Positions 37,149 through 46,221 of a stretch of 64,000 bases of DNA are shown here, piece by piece (position 1 is the first letter of the stretch; the number at the start of each line of letters is the position of its first letter). A program made the position numbers and the translations under genes. The notes under the pieces are model-generated. The model made no database searches, was not told the origin of the DNA, and saw nothing but the letters and a program-made list of their open reading frames with translations. The DNA comes from Pseudolabrys sp. FHR47 (GTDB lineage Bacteria; Pseudomonadota; Alphaproteobacteria; Rhizobiales; Xanthobacteraceae), in the NCBI RefSeq assembly GCF_005153485.1, contig NZ_CP039740.1:1-64000 (forward strand). Reading direction: 5' to 3'.

Positions 37149-37502
37149 TTACTTAACCGGTGCCGATTGCGCGTTCACGGTCGGGCCTAGCGGCGACGCA
37201 TTCGGTGTCGTTGGTGCCGGCGGCGGCGCCACCGGATCGGACGACAGGCCCTTGGGAGTAATGACGCGGCCGGTGCGATAGCGCGTCATAGCGGTTTCCA
37301 TCACCGCGCCATCGAAGGCGATATCGCGATTCGCGGCCGCGGCCGGCCATGGATCGACCATCTGCGTGACCTTGTTGCCCTGCACAGCATTGCCCGACTG
37401 CCACGACAGCGTGTCGTTGCGGTGGAGATATTCCGAGCAGCCGCCGAGCGCGATCAGCGACAACAGGGCGACGGGGCGGAGACGTTTACTGAATGGCGGC
37501 AT
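37149..37502 (-). CDS. Small lipoprotein in the Tad operon (CpaD position)
   Basis: A 117-residue lipoprotein with lipobox LGGC at about residue 22, then SEYLHRNDTLSWQSGNAVQGNKVTQMVDPWPAAAANRDIAFDG and a Pro/Ala/Thr-rich tail. It sits between cpaC and cpaE, where CpaD (outer-membrane lipoprotein) is found in Caulobacter. It is about half CpaD length, and I see only weak resemblance in the VDPWP-like motif. The ATG at 37502 overlaps the end of cpaC by 17 bases. It probably belongs to the secretin complex, by context. Confidence 0.75.
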   Translation of the reverse strand: MPPFSKRLRPVALLSLIALGGCSEYLHRNDTLSWQSGNAVQGNKVTQMVDPWPAAAANRDIAFDGAVMETAMTRYRTGRVITPKGLSSDPVAPPPAPTTPNASPLGPTVNAQSAPVK

Positions 37503-39021
37503 TGGAGATCCATTTCGGCATGTCGAGCATGTGGCCACCGGCCGATGGCGCGGGCTCCGCGGCCGTGGCGACGCGCGGATCGGCCGACGCCGCCGGGTCG
37601 CGTTTGCCGGTGTTGGCGCGGCTGATTTCGGTTTTGCCCATCAAAAAGTAATCGGCATCGTTCGGCGGCCGGGTGTCGTCGGTCGGCGCTTTGATGGGAT
37701 CGCCCGGCCGCGCCGGCCTGACGAGACGCGGCGTGACGATAATCACGAGGTCGGTCTCGTTACGCTGATAGGACTTCGACGAAAACAAAGTGCCGAGCAC
37801 AGGTACCGAACCAACCCACGGCAATTGTTCGAGCGTGTTCTGCCCGTTGTTCTGCAACAGCCCGCCGATGACGAAGCTCTGGCCGTCGCGCAGTTCGACC
37901 GTGGTTGAGGCGCGGCGTACCGAGATCGCGGGCACCGATATGCCGGAGGCAACCGACACCGAATGCGTCGAGTCGATGGCGCTGACTTCCGGCTCGATCT
38001 TCATGTTGATCAGGCCGTGGCTCAGCACCGTCGGCGTAAAGGCAAGCCCAACACCATATTTCTTGTATTCCACCGTGACCGAGCCGAGCGTGCCAGCAAC
38101 CGGGATCGGATATTCGCCGCCCGCCAGAAAGCTCGCCGTGTCACCCGACAGCGCAACCAGATTGGGCTCGGCCAGGCTGCGCGCGACACCCTTCGTCTCT
38201 AGGGCATTGATCATCATGTCGGTCGAAACGCCTCCGGCGACAAATCGCGCGACCATGAAGCCGAACGGCGAGCCTCCGGACAGAACACCGGCGGCGGTTG
38301 CAGCCGCAGATGACGTGATCGGCAGATTGTCCGAGGACTGGCGCGAGCCGATATTGGTCGTGCTGTTGCCACCGAACCGGTTCCACTGCACGCCGAGGTC
38401 ACGGCCTGCGGTGCGCGAGATCTCGATGAAACGCACCTCGAGCATCACCTGCTGCGGCGACATCACCGAAATCGCATTGATGATGTCGGGGCCGAACTGA
38501 CGCGCAATGGTTACGGCCTGATCGAGCGTGACCGCATCCGGCACTTCACCCGCCAGCATGATGCGGCCGTTGACGGCGGAAGCGCGCAGCCTGGCGTGCG
38601 GGAAGCGACGGCGCAGCTCGCTGACCAGGCGGGAGACGTCGTAGGTCACCTCGACGTCGTAGATGCCGACCAGCCGCTTCTGCTCGTCATAGATGGTGAC
38701 GCGCGTGGTACCAATCTTCTTGCCGAGGATGGACAGGCTGCGGTCGGTCAGCGGATTGACATCGGCGACGTCCGGATCGCCGACGGCAATGTTGACGAAG
38801 CTAGCATTGGTGCGGACATCCAGCGACTTGCCGACGATGACCGAGACGTTGGAGGTACCCGCCAGTTCCACTTCGCCGGCCCGGCGCGGTGCCGCCTTGG
38901 CGTCGATGGCGGCGAGGAACAGGCTGGCGGCGAGCGCAACGGCGCAAGCCAAGACCAATTCGCGCATCACCTTGCGCCATGCGCCGTCGCGCAAGATCGG
39001 TTGCATGCGACTCGTCGCCAT
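37486..39021 (-). CDS. cpaC: Tad pilus outer-membrane secretin CpaC/RcpA
   Basis: A 511-residue secretin forming the outer-membrane pore for the Flp pilus. A signal peptide lies near residues 20-42 (after the ATG at 39021), then the BON-like/pilus-motif N-domain (VEVTYDVSRLVSELRRRFPHARLRASAVNGRIMLAGEV). The secretin core has MSPQQVMLEVRFIEISRTAGRDLGVQWNR, LAEPNLVALSGDTASFLAGGEYPIPV, a GVGLAFTPTVLSHGLINMKIEPEVSAID barrel and VELRDGQSFVIGGLLQ. An alternative ATG at 39048 lacks a good ribosome site, whereas GGCAAGG precedes 39021. Confidence 0.94.
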   Translation of the reverse strand: MATSRMQPILRDGAWRKVMRELVLACAVALAASLFLAAIDAKAAPRRAGEVELAGTSNVSVIVGKSLDVRTNASFVNIAVGDPDVADVNPLTDRSLSILGKKIGTTRVTIYDEQKRLVGIYDVEVTYDVSRLVSELRRRFPHARLRASAVNGRIMLAGEVPDAVTLDQAVTIARQFGPDIINAISVMSPQQVMLEVRFIEISRTAGRDLGVQWNRFGGNSTTNIGSRQSSDNLPITSSAAATAAGVLSGGSPFGFMVARFVAGGVSTDMMINALETKGVARSLAEPNLVALSGDTASFLAGGEYPIPVAGTLGSVTVEYKKYGVGLAFTPTVLSHGLINMKIEPEVSAIDSTHSVSVASGISVPAISVRRASTTVELRDGQSFVIGGLLQNNGQNTLEQLPWVGSVPVLGTLFSSKSYQRNETDLVIIVTPRLVRPARPGDPIKAPTDDTRPPNDADYFLMGKTEISRANTGKRDPAASADPRVATAAEPAPSAGGHMLDMPKWISNAAIQ

Positions 39022-39050
39022 CCTTGCCACTCCGTTATACTCCTTCATCG

Positions 39051-39908
39051 TCAGCGTCCCGATGTGCCGGCCACAGCCCTGGCGGCGCGGTCAACCGCTT
39101 CAACCGGAACGGTGTAATCCTGCTTTGCCGCGGCGCGCGTGACCGACACGGTCACGGTCGCCGACGCGCCGGTATCGACCGTCGGTTCCGGCGACGACAA
39201 ATCATTGAGTGTGATCTTGCGGGTGCGCACCTGCGCGGTCTCGCCGGCCTTGCGCAGCAACAGCGACAGGTTGCCCACGGTGGAGGCGAGCCAGACCTTC
39301 TGCGCTTCAACGGTGTCGACCTCGAGCGTCACCGACTTGGCGACCGCCGCCTTGGTGGCGCGCTCGTCGGCGCTCTGGTCAACCGCGAGGACGCGACGAT
39401 TCTGCAACACGATCTCGGTGGTCGCCTGTCCCTTGTCGATCGAGCGCGTAAGGACAACATCGACATATTCGCCCGGCAGCACGAAGCCACCGACGCCTTC
39501 GACGTCGTTGACGCGGATGGTGACCGCCTTCATGCCGGGCTTGACCAGCGCCGATAATGTCGCGCGCTCGCCGGGGCCTGTGATCTTGACCCCGAGCACC
39601 GGCTCATGCGGCTCGACGGCGCTGAGCACGATCCGGCGGCCACCCTTGAGCACATCGCCGATCTTGGCGAACGAACCGGCCGGAGCCGATTCCGACGGCC
39701 ATGGAACCTCCTGCAACATCGCCGCAGTCAGTTCGGTGCCGTAACGCAGCGGCTGTTTGGCGACGACAATGGTGCGTGCCGGCACCTGCGGGGCGACCGC
39801 CTCGACCTGGCGGCTGGCCTGATCGGTGAGCCACACCTGGGCGATGAAAACGGCAATGATGCCGAACAGCAGGGCAAAGCCGATCATCACGAGGGTACTT
39901 GCACGCAT
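39051..39908 (-). CDS. cpaB: Flp pilus assembly protein CpaB/RcpC
   Basis: A 285-residue protein with an N-terminal membrane helix (about residues 6-27). An SAF/beta-clip domain follows (TIVVAKQPLRYGTELTAAMLQEVPWPSESAPAGSF) and then the RcpC domain (KAVTIRVNDVEGVGGFVLPGEYVDVVLTRS). It helps the secretin fold or links it to the periplasm. It is first in this run of the operon, 30 bases before cpaC. The preceding 186 bases to the TadG-like gene may hold the operon promoter. Confidence 0.93.
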   Translation of the reverse strand: MRASTLVMIGFALLFGIIAVFIAQVWLTDQASRQVEAVAPQVPARTIVVAKQPLRYGTELTAAMLQEVPWPSESAPAGSFAKIGDVLKGGRRIVLSAVEPHEPVLGVKITGPGERATLSALVKPGMKAVTIRVNDVEGVGGFVLPGEYVDVVLTRSIDKGQATTEIVLQNRRVLAVDQSADERATKAAVAKSVTLEVDTVEAQKVWLASTVGNLSLLLRKAGETAQVRTRKITLNDLSSPEPTVDTGASATVTVSVTRAAAKQDYTVPVEAVDRAARAVAGTSGR

Positions 39909-40094
39909 TAAACAAACCTCACCGCACGGGCCGAGCGATTATCTCGCATAAGCCACGGTAATCGTAGCGAGGTGTTGAATTACTAACGAGACGAAACCAT
40001 CTAGCGCGGTGCTGAACGCCGCTTTGCGCGGCGCTGCGAGATTTACTTCAATTCTGCGAGAAATTTCCGCGCGTTTTCGTGAGGATGGATTTCG

Positions 40095-41369
40095 TTACTG
40101 CGCGAGACGCAGCTGCGACAAAGCCGTGCCAATTTGATTAAAAGTCGTGATCATCTGGTCGGCCGACGTCAGCAGAAAGAATTTGCTGCTGGTGCTGGCA
40201 CAATCCTGAAGCACCGACTGGACCGGATCGTTTCCGGTGTTCACCTGCACCGCGTAGATGGTGATGTTCGCGGCCTTGATGTTATCGCAGGCCTTCTTCT
40301 GCCTATTGTCGATCGAGGACTGGCTCGAGTACCAGCGGTCCTGGGTATTGAGACCGTCGGTCAGAAGGATGATGACCTGATTGTATTGATAGTTGGAGTC
40401 GTATGCGGGGATGGTGAACGGCGATGCGGTCAGAGTCTGCCAACCCATCTGCAGGCCGATCGCCTGGTTGGTGTTGCCGGCGGGCTGCATCGCTTCGATC
40501 TTGGCCGACAACCCGGTCCAGTCATTGGACAGCTGCATCACCGATACCGGACACGATCCGTATTGCTCGGCCGGATACAACGTGCCGCCCGACACCGGCA
40601 CATCGTTTGTGGTGTCGTAGTTCTGATCGCGGTCGGTAACGCAGCCGTTCCAGGTGTCATGCGCCGCCGGCGTCCAGACTTTGCCGTTATTCTCGCACGA
40701 GCTCTTCGATTTGTAGCTCGTATTGCTGCAGGTGCCGTTCCTGGCCTCCCACAAGGTCCAGTTGATCCAGCTCTGGTCGTATTTGTCGGCGCCGACATTT
40801 ACGTCCTTGCTGAACGGTACGATCGAGACATAGACGTCTTCCGGCAGCAGCGCGGCGTTTTTGAGCTGGGTCAGCAGATTCTGGCTCGCGGCCTTGAGCG
40901 CGGTCATCTTTCCGGAGCTCGACATCGAGCCCGTGTTGTCGAGCACCAACGCGACGCGCAAGCGCGTCTCGCCCCAGGTCGACGTCGCGGCAGCGGCGAT
41001 GTCTATATCGCCGTAGCCGAGAATGCCGAGCACATTGGTCTTCAGCGTCGCGGTGGCGTTGAGGGCAAGCTTGGAACCCGCGGTGCCGGTGTAGCTCGCA
41101 GTGACGACGATGTCGCGCGCCTGCGTGCTCGTGAACAGGGCATTGAAGTAATTCGAGGCCGCGGCCTGCAGATCGGCGGCGCTCTGCGTCGCCGCGGTCT
41201 TCGACATCGCGAGCGCGGTGGCATCGAGCGCGGTCTGAAAGGCGGTGCGCGCGGCGTTCGCCTGGCTATAGTCGATGGCGACACCAACGCTGCCGATCAG
41301 CGGCACAGCAAGCATCGCCATCATCGGCGCGACGTTGCCGCGTCGATCCCTCAGAAACCTCGAAAACAT
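40095..41369 (-). CDS. TadG-like pseudopilin-associated protein with von Willebrand A domain
   Basis: A 424-residue protein. The TadE/TadG-type N-terminus (FSRFLRDRRGNVAPMMAMLAVPLIGSVGVAIDYSQANAARTAFQTALDATALAMSK) holds one membrane helix. A VWA domain follows with metal-site motif VALVLDNTGSMS (about residue 150), a disulfide-rich insertion with four Cys (about residues 220-250) and VIILLTDGLNTQ. The ATG at 41369 is preferred over one 14 codons upstream. It is probably part of the Tad surface machinery, since it lies just upstream of cpaB on the same strand. Family members contribute to adhesion or pilus anchoring. Confidence 0.88.
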   Translation of the reverse strand: MFSRFLRDRRGNVAPMMAMLAVPLIGSVGVAIDYSQANAARTAFQTALDATALAMSKTAATQSAADLQAAASNYFNALFTSTQARDIVVTASYTGTAGSKLALNATATLKTNVLGILGYGDIDIAAAATSTWGETRLRVALVLDNTGSMSSSGKMTALKAASQNLLTQLKNAALLPEDVYVSIVPFSKDVNVGADKYDQSWINWTLWEARNGTCSNTSYKSKSSCENNGKVWTPAAHDTWNGCVTDRDQNYDTTNDVPVSGGTLYPAEQYGSCPVSVMQLSNDWTGLSAKIEAMQPAGNTNQAIGLQMGWQTLTASPFTIPAYDSNYQYNQVIILLTDGLNTQDRWYSSQSSIDNRQKKACDNIKAANITIYAVQVNTGNDPVQSVLQDCASTSSKFFLLTSADQMITTFNQIGTALSQLRLAQ

Positions 41370-41677
41370 AGCGAGCCCCCGAAAATGCCGGTCGGAGAAG
41401 ACCGGCCGCATGCCTAACGTTCGGCAAGACTTTCAGGTGCGTCTTGAAAAGCCGTAATGCGTTCGGCTTGGATAAGCGGCAAATCTGCATCGAATGTGCG
41501 TTAAATATCGCGTGAATCCGTATCGCAGTACGGCGCCGCGGAGATCGGTTGCGTTCGCGTCGGTTGCTGTAAACGTCCGGTTGTTCTAAGGCTTATGGGC
41601 GACTCGTCGCCGTCCGGACGCGATTTAAAGTTCCACCACGGCGCGGCGCGGTTGACCGCGCCGGCGGGCGACCCCTC

Positions 41678-42598
41678 TTGAATATCGAACGACCCTTGGC
41701 CTCGTATCAGGACAATAAGCGCGGCATCATCTCGCTGACGGCGGGATGCGCGCTGTTCACGGTTACCGACACGATAACCAAGATCGTCGCCTTCACCTTT
41801 CCCATCGGCGAGGTCCTGTTCTCGCGCGCCCTGGCCTGCATGGCCTTCGTCGCGGTGGCGTTCTTCTTCGCCTATCGCACCTTCACCATTCGAGGCGGAT
41901 CGCAAAAGCTGGTGCTGCTGCGCGCCGTGCTCGATGCCGGCGCCAACGCCACCTTCGTGGTCGCGCTGACCAAGATGCGGCTGGCCGACCTGATGGCGAT
42001 CAACATGATGTCGCCGCTGGTGCTTACCATGCTGCTTGCGTTCTTTTTCAAGGAGCAGGTCGGCTGGCGGCGCTGGACCGCCATCGGGGTCGGCGTGATC
42101 GGCATGCTGCTGATCGTCAAGCCGGGCCCCTCCACCTTCGACGTCTGGGCGCTGGTGGCGTTTTCGACGACGTTGTTCTCGGCCACGCGCGACATCGTCA
42201 CCCGCCGCATCGACCCGGCGACGCCAACATTGGTGGTGACGCTGGTCAGCCTCGGCGGCACGGGAATGGCGGGTCTCGTTCTCGCCATCGTGTTTGGCGA
42301 GCGCTGGGCACTCTACTCTTCGGAATATCTTGGCCTGATCGTGATCGGCGCGATGTTCCTAGCCGGCGGCAGCACGCTGGCGGTGTCGGCGTTTCGCAAT
42401 GTCGACGCCACCGTCGTGGCGCCGTTCCGCTACTCGCTGCTGATCTGGAGCGCACTGGCCGGCTACTTCGTGCTCGACGAGGTCTCGGACCGGATGTCGA
42501 TCGCGGGTTCGCTACTCATCGTCGCCAGCGGCCTCTACATGCTGCACCGCGAGCGGGTCCGCCACCGCGAGGTGGCCGCCCGCTCGGCGGTGCGCTAG
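41678..42598 (+). CDS. EamA/DMT-family transporter
   Basis: A 306-residue drug/metabolite transporter with ten predicted helices in two EamA repeats (about residues 18-140 and 160-295). The second repeat has ATRDIVTRRIDPATPTLVVT and NVDATVVAPFRYSLLIWSALAGYFVLDE, typical of the family. The TTG at 41678 follows a weak ribosome site, and a downstream start near the first helix is possible. The substrate is unknown. It stands alone, divergent from the TadG-like gene. Confidence 0.88.
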   Translation: MNIERPLASYQDNKRGIISLTAGCALFTVTDTITKIVAFTFPIGEVLFSRALACMAFVAVAFFFAYRTFTIRGGSQKLVLLRAVLDAGANATFVVALTKMRLADLMAINMMSPLVLTMLLAFFFKEQVGWRRWTAIGVGVIGMLLIVKPGPSTFDVWALVAFSTTLFSATRDIVTRRIDPATPTLVVTLVSLGGTGMAGLVLAIVFGERWALYSSEYLGLIVIGAMFLAGGSTLAVSAFRNVDATVVAPFRYSLLIWSALAGYFVLDEVSDRMSIAGSLLIVASGLYMLHRERVRHREVAARSAVR

Positions 42599-42698
42599 AC
42601 CATGATCCATTCGGATTGAATCCGGTCATGGTCTAGCTTTTTGTTTGAGCATGATCTTTTCCGAAAACCGGTTTCCACTTTTCGGGATCATGCTCTAA
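42599..42698. repeat. Two interspersed palindromic repeats (ACCATGA and GCATGATC types)
   Basis: The first unit has GACCATGATCC..GGTCATGGTC ends (42597-42636). The second (42646-42697) has GAGCATGATC..GGATCATGCTC around CCGAAAACCGG and matches the copy at 24451-24500. Confidence 0.87.
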
Positions 42699-42788
42699 CC
42701 GCCTCATTCCGCTCGCAAAACGATCCCCCGGCCGAGCCGCAATGATCGTTGCCGGATTCATCGAACTGGGCTATGCAGAGCCCTGTTG

Positions 42789-42865
42789 GCGCCCGTAGCT
42801 CAGCTGGATAGAGCGTTGCCCTCCGAAGGCAAAGGTCGTGCGTTCGAATCGCGCCGGGCGCGCCA
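42789..42865 (+). tRNA. tRNA-Arg (anticodon CCG)
   Basis: A full cloverleaf of 77 bases including an encoded CCA. The acceptor stem is GCGCCCG/CGGGCGC, the D arm GCTC..GAGC, the anticodon stem TTGCC/GGCAA with loop CTCCGAA (anticodon CCG, reading CGG codons), and the T arm GTGCG/CGCGC (one G:G mismatch as read) around TTCGAAT. It lies between the EamA transporter and the mrp operon. Confidence 0.95.
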
Positions 42866-43006
42866 TAATTCCAGGCGCAAAAACAAAAGCGCCTTGATCA
42901 CCCAAGCTGCGTCCGATTGACCCGTTGGCAGCGGTCTCTGTTGACATATTGTCTCAGGAACCCGCCCCTGTGCAGCACTGCACTCCCGCCGATCGATGTG
43001 TCTTGA

Positions 43007-45826
43007 ATGAAGCTCCTGCTGATCACTTTCATTCCTTTTCTTGGCGCTCTGCTGCCGCCCATCGCCATCAAGGCCGGACGCAATGTCTGCACAGCGGCGA
43101 CCGCCGCCGTCACCGCGCTGGCGCTCGTCATTCTGCTGACCGAGGCGCCGACGATCTATTCGGGCGGCGTGGCGCGCATGGATGTGCCGTGGCTGCCGCA
43201 GATCGGTCTGTCGCTGTCGTTCTTTGTTGACGGGCTCGGGCTGTTCTTTGCCACGCTGATCCTCGCCATCGGCCTTCTAATCATTCTCTATGCGCGCTTC
43301 TATCTGGATCGCGACGATCCGATGGGCCGCTTCTTCTGCTATCTGCTGCTGTTTCAGGGCTCGATGGTCGGCATTGTCCTTAGCGACAATATCCTGCTGC
43401 TCGTCGTGTTCTGGGAGCTCACGAGCCTCACCTCGTTCCTGCTGATCGGATATTGGTATCACCTGCCGGCGTCACGCGCCGGCGCGCTCATGGCGCTGGT
43501 GGTGACGGGCGCCGGGGGCCTCGCGCTGATCGGCGGCATGCTGCTGCTCGGTCATATCGCCGGCACCTTCCAGCTCAGCGAAATCCTGACGCGCGGCGAG
43601 TTGATCAAGGCCTCGCCGCTCTATCTGCCGGCGCTGCTGCTGATCCTCACCGGCGCCTTCACCAAATCGGCGCAGTTTCCGTTCCACTTCTGGCTGCCGC
43701 ACGCCATGGCGGCGCCGACGCCGGTGTCCGCCTATCTGCACTCCGCGACCATGGTGAAGGCGGGCGTCTTCCTGCTCGCCCGGCTGTGGCCGGCTTTGTC
43801 CGGTACGCCGGAATGGTTCCTGATCGTCTCGCTGACCGGCCTCGTCACCATGGTGATCGCGGCCTGGATCGCACTGTTCAAGGACGATCTCAAAGGCCTG
43901 CTGGCCTTCTCGACCGTCAGCCATCTCGGCCTGCTGACCATGCTGCTCGGCTTCGGCACCCGCATGGGCGTGGTCGCCGCCGTCTTCCACATCCTCAACC
44001 ACGCGACCTTCAAGGCCGCCTTGTTCATGTCCGCCGGCATCGTCGATCACGAAACCGGCACGCGCGATATCCGCCGGCTCGGCGGCCTGCGGCATCTGAT
44101 GCCGATCACCTCCGGTCTCGCCATTATCGCCGCGGCATCGATGGCCGGCGTGCCGCTGCTCAACGGCTTCCTGTCGAAAGAGATGATGCTGGAGGAAGCC
44201 GCGCACACGGTTTACGCCGGCCAGACATGGCTGTTCCCGCTGTTCGCGACCATCGGCGCACTGCTGTCGGCGGCCTACTCGGCACGGCTCATCTTCCATG
44301 TCTTCTTCGGCGCGGAGCGCCACGATTACCCGCACCACCCGCACGACCCGCCCATCGGCATGTGGCTGCCGGTGGCGATCCTGGTCGTGCCCGTCATTGC
44401 CATCGGCGTGTTGCCGGCGATGTTCGCCGGATCGATCGTCGAGACGACGGCACGCGCGGTCACGGGCGGCGCCTTGCCCGAGTATCATCTCGCTCTGTGG
44501 CATGGCCTGACGCCGGCGTTGGGCATGAGCGTGATCGCTATCGGCGGCGGCCTCGCACTGCTGTGGGGCTACGCCGCCGCCAACCGCATCCGGCTGTCGG
44601 TGCCGCGCCCCGACGCGATGACAATGTTCACCACCGCCATCGCCGGCATCGTGCGCATGGCGCGGGCGGTGATGAGCCGCCTCGATGACGGATACCTGCC
44701 GCGCTATATGGCCGTGATGGTCTGCACCATCGGCGTGCTGGGCTTCGCCGGATTCATGCACGCGGGACCAGTGACGATTGCGGGCGATCGCGTGACGATC
44801 CCGGCAACGCTGACGACCACCACCGGCTGGGTGCTGCTGCTGCTGGCCTGCGGCCTGGTCGTCTGGCGTCACCACGACCGCCTGTTGGCGCTCATCATCA
44901 CCAGCATTGTCGGCCTTGTCGTGTCGCTCGCCTTCTTGCAGTTCTCGGCGCCCGATCTCGCCCTCACCCAGATTTCGGTCGAAGTGGTGACGACGATCCT
45001 GCTGCTGCTGGCGATCAACCTGTTGCCGCGCACGACGCCGGATGAAATGCCGCTGCGTTCCACGCTCGGGGCGGGGGCGCTGGCGGCGGTGGGCGGCCTC
45101 GGCGTCGCAGCGCTCACATACGCCGTCATGACGCGCGGCTTCGAAACCATATCCGGCTATCACATCGAACAGTCGAAACCGGGCGGCGGCGGCACCAATG
45201 TGGTGAACGTCATCCTGGTGGACTTCCGTGGCTACGATACCTTCGGCGAGATCATCGTCCTCGCCATCGCGGCGCTGACCATCTTCGCGCTGCTCGACTC
45301 GGCGATGCATGGCGCCGCGGCCCGTCGCCTGGCGCGGGTGCGCTTCTCGCCGCAGGCACACGATCCGCATCCCTTGATGCTGGTCGTCATCGCGCGTGTG
45401 CTGCTGCCGCTGTCGCTGATGGTCGGCGTCTATATTCTGCTCCGAGGCCACAACATGCCCGGCGGCGGCTTCATCGCCGGCCTCATCGTCGCCGTCGCGT
45501 TCCTGATGCAATACATGGCGAGCGGCTATGTCTGGGCGAGCCGCCGCGCGCGTATCGACGCCCATGTGATGATCGGCGGCGGCGTGCTGATAGCGGGCGC
45601 AACCGGCATTGCCTCGCTTTTGTTCGATCGGCCGTTCCTGACCAGCACGTTCGGCTATTTCCACCTGCCGCTGTTCGGCGAAGTCGAATTGGCCTCCGCC
45701 ATGGCCTTCGACCTCGGCGTGTTCTTCACCGTGGTCGGCACGTGTCTGCTGTCGCTCGCCACCCTGTCCCGCGTCGAGGAGCGCGCGGAGCAGGCATCCC
45801 TGCAGGCGGAGGCGCGCACGCCATGA
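43007..45826 (+). CDS. mrpA: Mrp-type Na+/H+ antiporter, fused subunits A and B
   Basis: A 939-residue protein. About residues 1-760 are MrpA, a relative of NuoL with around 20 helices (FLLIGYWYHLPASRAGALMALVVTGAGG, AHAMAAPTPVSAYLHSATMVKAG, HILNHATFKAALFMSAGIVDHETGTRD). About residues 790-930 are the MrpB domain (RVLLPLSLMVGVYILLRGHNMPGGGFIAGLIVA). This is the fused A-B form found in six-gene Mrp operons. It exchanges Na+ or K+ for H+ as a multi-subunit complex. Its stop overlaps the mrpC start. Confidence 0.95.
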   Translation: MKLLLITFIPFLGALLPPIAIKAGRNVCTAATAAVTALALVILLTEAPTIYSGGVARMDVPWLPQIGLSLSFFVDGLGLFFATLILAIGLLIILYARFYLDRDDPMGRFFCYLLLFQGSMVGIVLSDNILLLVVFWELTSLTSFLLIGYWYHLPASRAGALMALVVTGAGGLALIGGMLLLGHIAGTFQLSEILTRGELIKASPLYLPALLLILTGAFTKSAQFPFHFWLPHAMAAPTPVSAYLHSATMVKAGVFLLARLWPALSGTPEWFLIVSLTGLVTMVIAAWIALFKDDLKGLLAFSTVSHLGLLTMLLGFGTRMGVVAAVFHILNHATFKAALFMSAGIVDHETGTRDIRRLGGLRHLMPITSGLAIIAAASMAGVPLLNGFLSKEMMLEEAAHTVYAGQTWLFPLFATIGALLSAAYSARLIFHVFFGAERHDYPHHPHDPPIGMWLPVAILVVPVIAIGVLPAMFAGSIVETTARAVTGGALPEYHLALWHGLTPALGMSVIAIGGGLALLWGYAAANRIRLSVPRPDAMTMFTTAIAGIVRMARAVMSRLDDGYLPRYMAVMVCTIGVLGFAGFMHAGPVTIAGDRVTIPATLTTTTGWVLLLLACGLVVWRHHDRLLALIITSIVGLVVSLAFLQFSAPDLALTQISVEVVTTILLLLAINLLPRTTPDEMPLRSTLGAGALAAVGGLGVAALTYAVMTRGFETISGYHIEQSKPGGGGTNVVNVILVDFRGYDTFGEIIVLAIAALTIFALLDSAMHGAAARRLARVRFSPQAHDPHPLMLVVIARVLLPLSLMVGVYILLRGHNMPGGGFIAGLIVAVAFLMQYMASGYVWASRRARIDAHVMIGGGVLIAGATGIASLLFDRPFLTSTFGYFHLPLFGEVELASAMAFDLGVFFTVVGTCLLSLATLSRVEERAEQASLQAEARTP

Positions 45827-46221
45827 GCATGGAATTCCTCATGGCAACCGGGGTCGGCGCGCTGACGGCGGTCGGCCTGTATCTCATTCTGCTGCGGCGT
45901 ACCTTTCCGGTGGTGGTCGGACTCTCGTTCCTCTCTTATGCGGTGAACGTTTTTCTGTTCACGATGGGACGGCTCACCATCGACAAACCGCCGATCATCG
46001 ACGCGACGCAGCAGGGCTACACCGACCCGCTGCCGCAGGCGCTGGTTCTGACCGCCATCGTCATCACCTTCGGCATGACGGCGCTGATCGTCGTGCTGTC
46101 GCTGCGCGCCTTTCTGGAGACCGGCAACGACGATGTGACACTCGATGTTACGCCCGAGGACGAGGCGCCCGGCGAGAACGGCGCCGAGAACGGCGCCAAG
46201 GACCGCGAGGCTTCGCGATGA
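45823..46221 (+). CDS. mrpC: Mrp antiporter subunit C
   Basis: A 132-residue NuoK-like subunit with three helices. The typical sequence GVYLILLRRTFPVVVGLSFLSYAVN-like start (LTAVGLYLILLRRT) is followed by DPLPQALVLTAIVITFGMTALIVVLSLRA, which includes the conserved region shared with NuoK. The C-terminal 25 residues are acidic and repetitive (two GENGAENGA-like units). The ATG at 45823 overlaps the mrpA stop by four bases and the stop overlaps mrpD. Confidence 0.94.
   Translation: MSMEFLMATGVGALTAVGLYLILLRRTFPVVVGLSFLSYAVNVFLFTMGRLTIDKPPIIDATQQGYTDPLPQALVLTAIVITFGMTALIVVLSLRAFLETGNDDVTLDVTPEDEAPGENGAENGAKDREASR

Noticed and set aside
43472..45664. A 730-codon open frame antisense to the fused mrpA gene
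   Set aside because: Its product is an Arg/His/Gln/Asp-rich sequence typical of the mirror of a GC-rich membrane-protein gene. It has no domain, and the sense frame is a textbook Mrp subunit.
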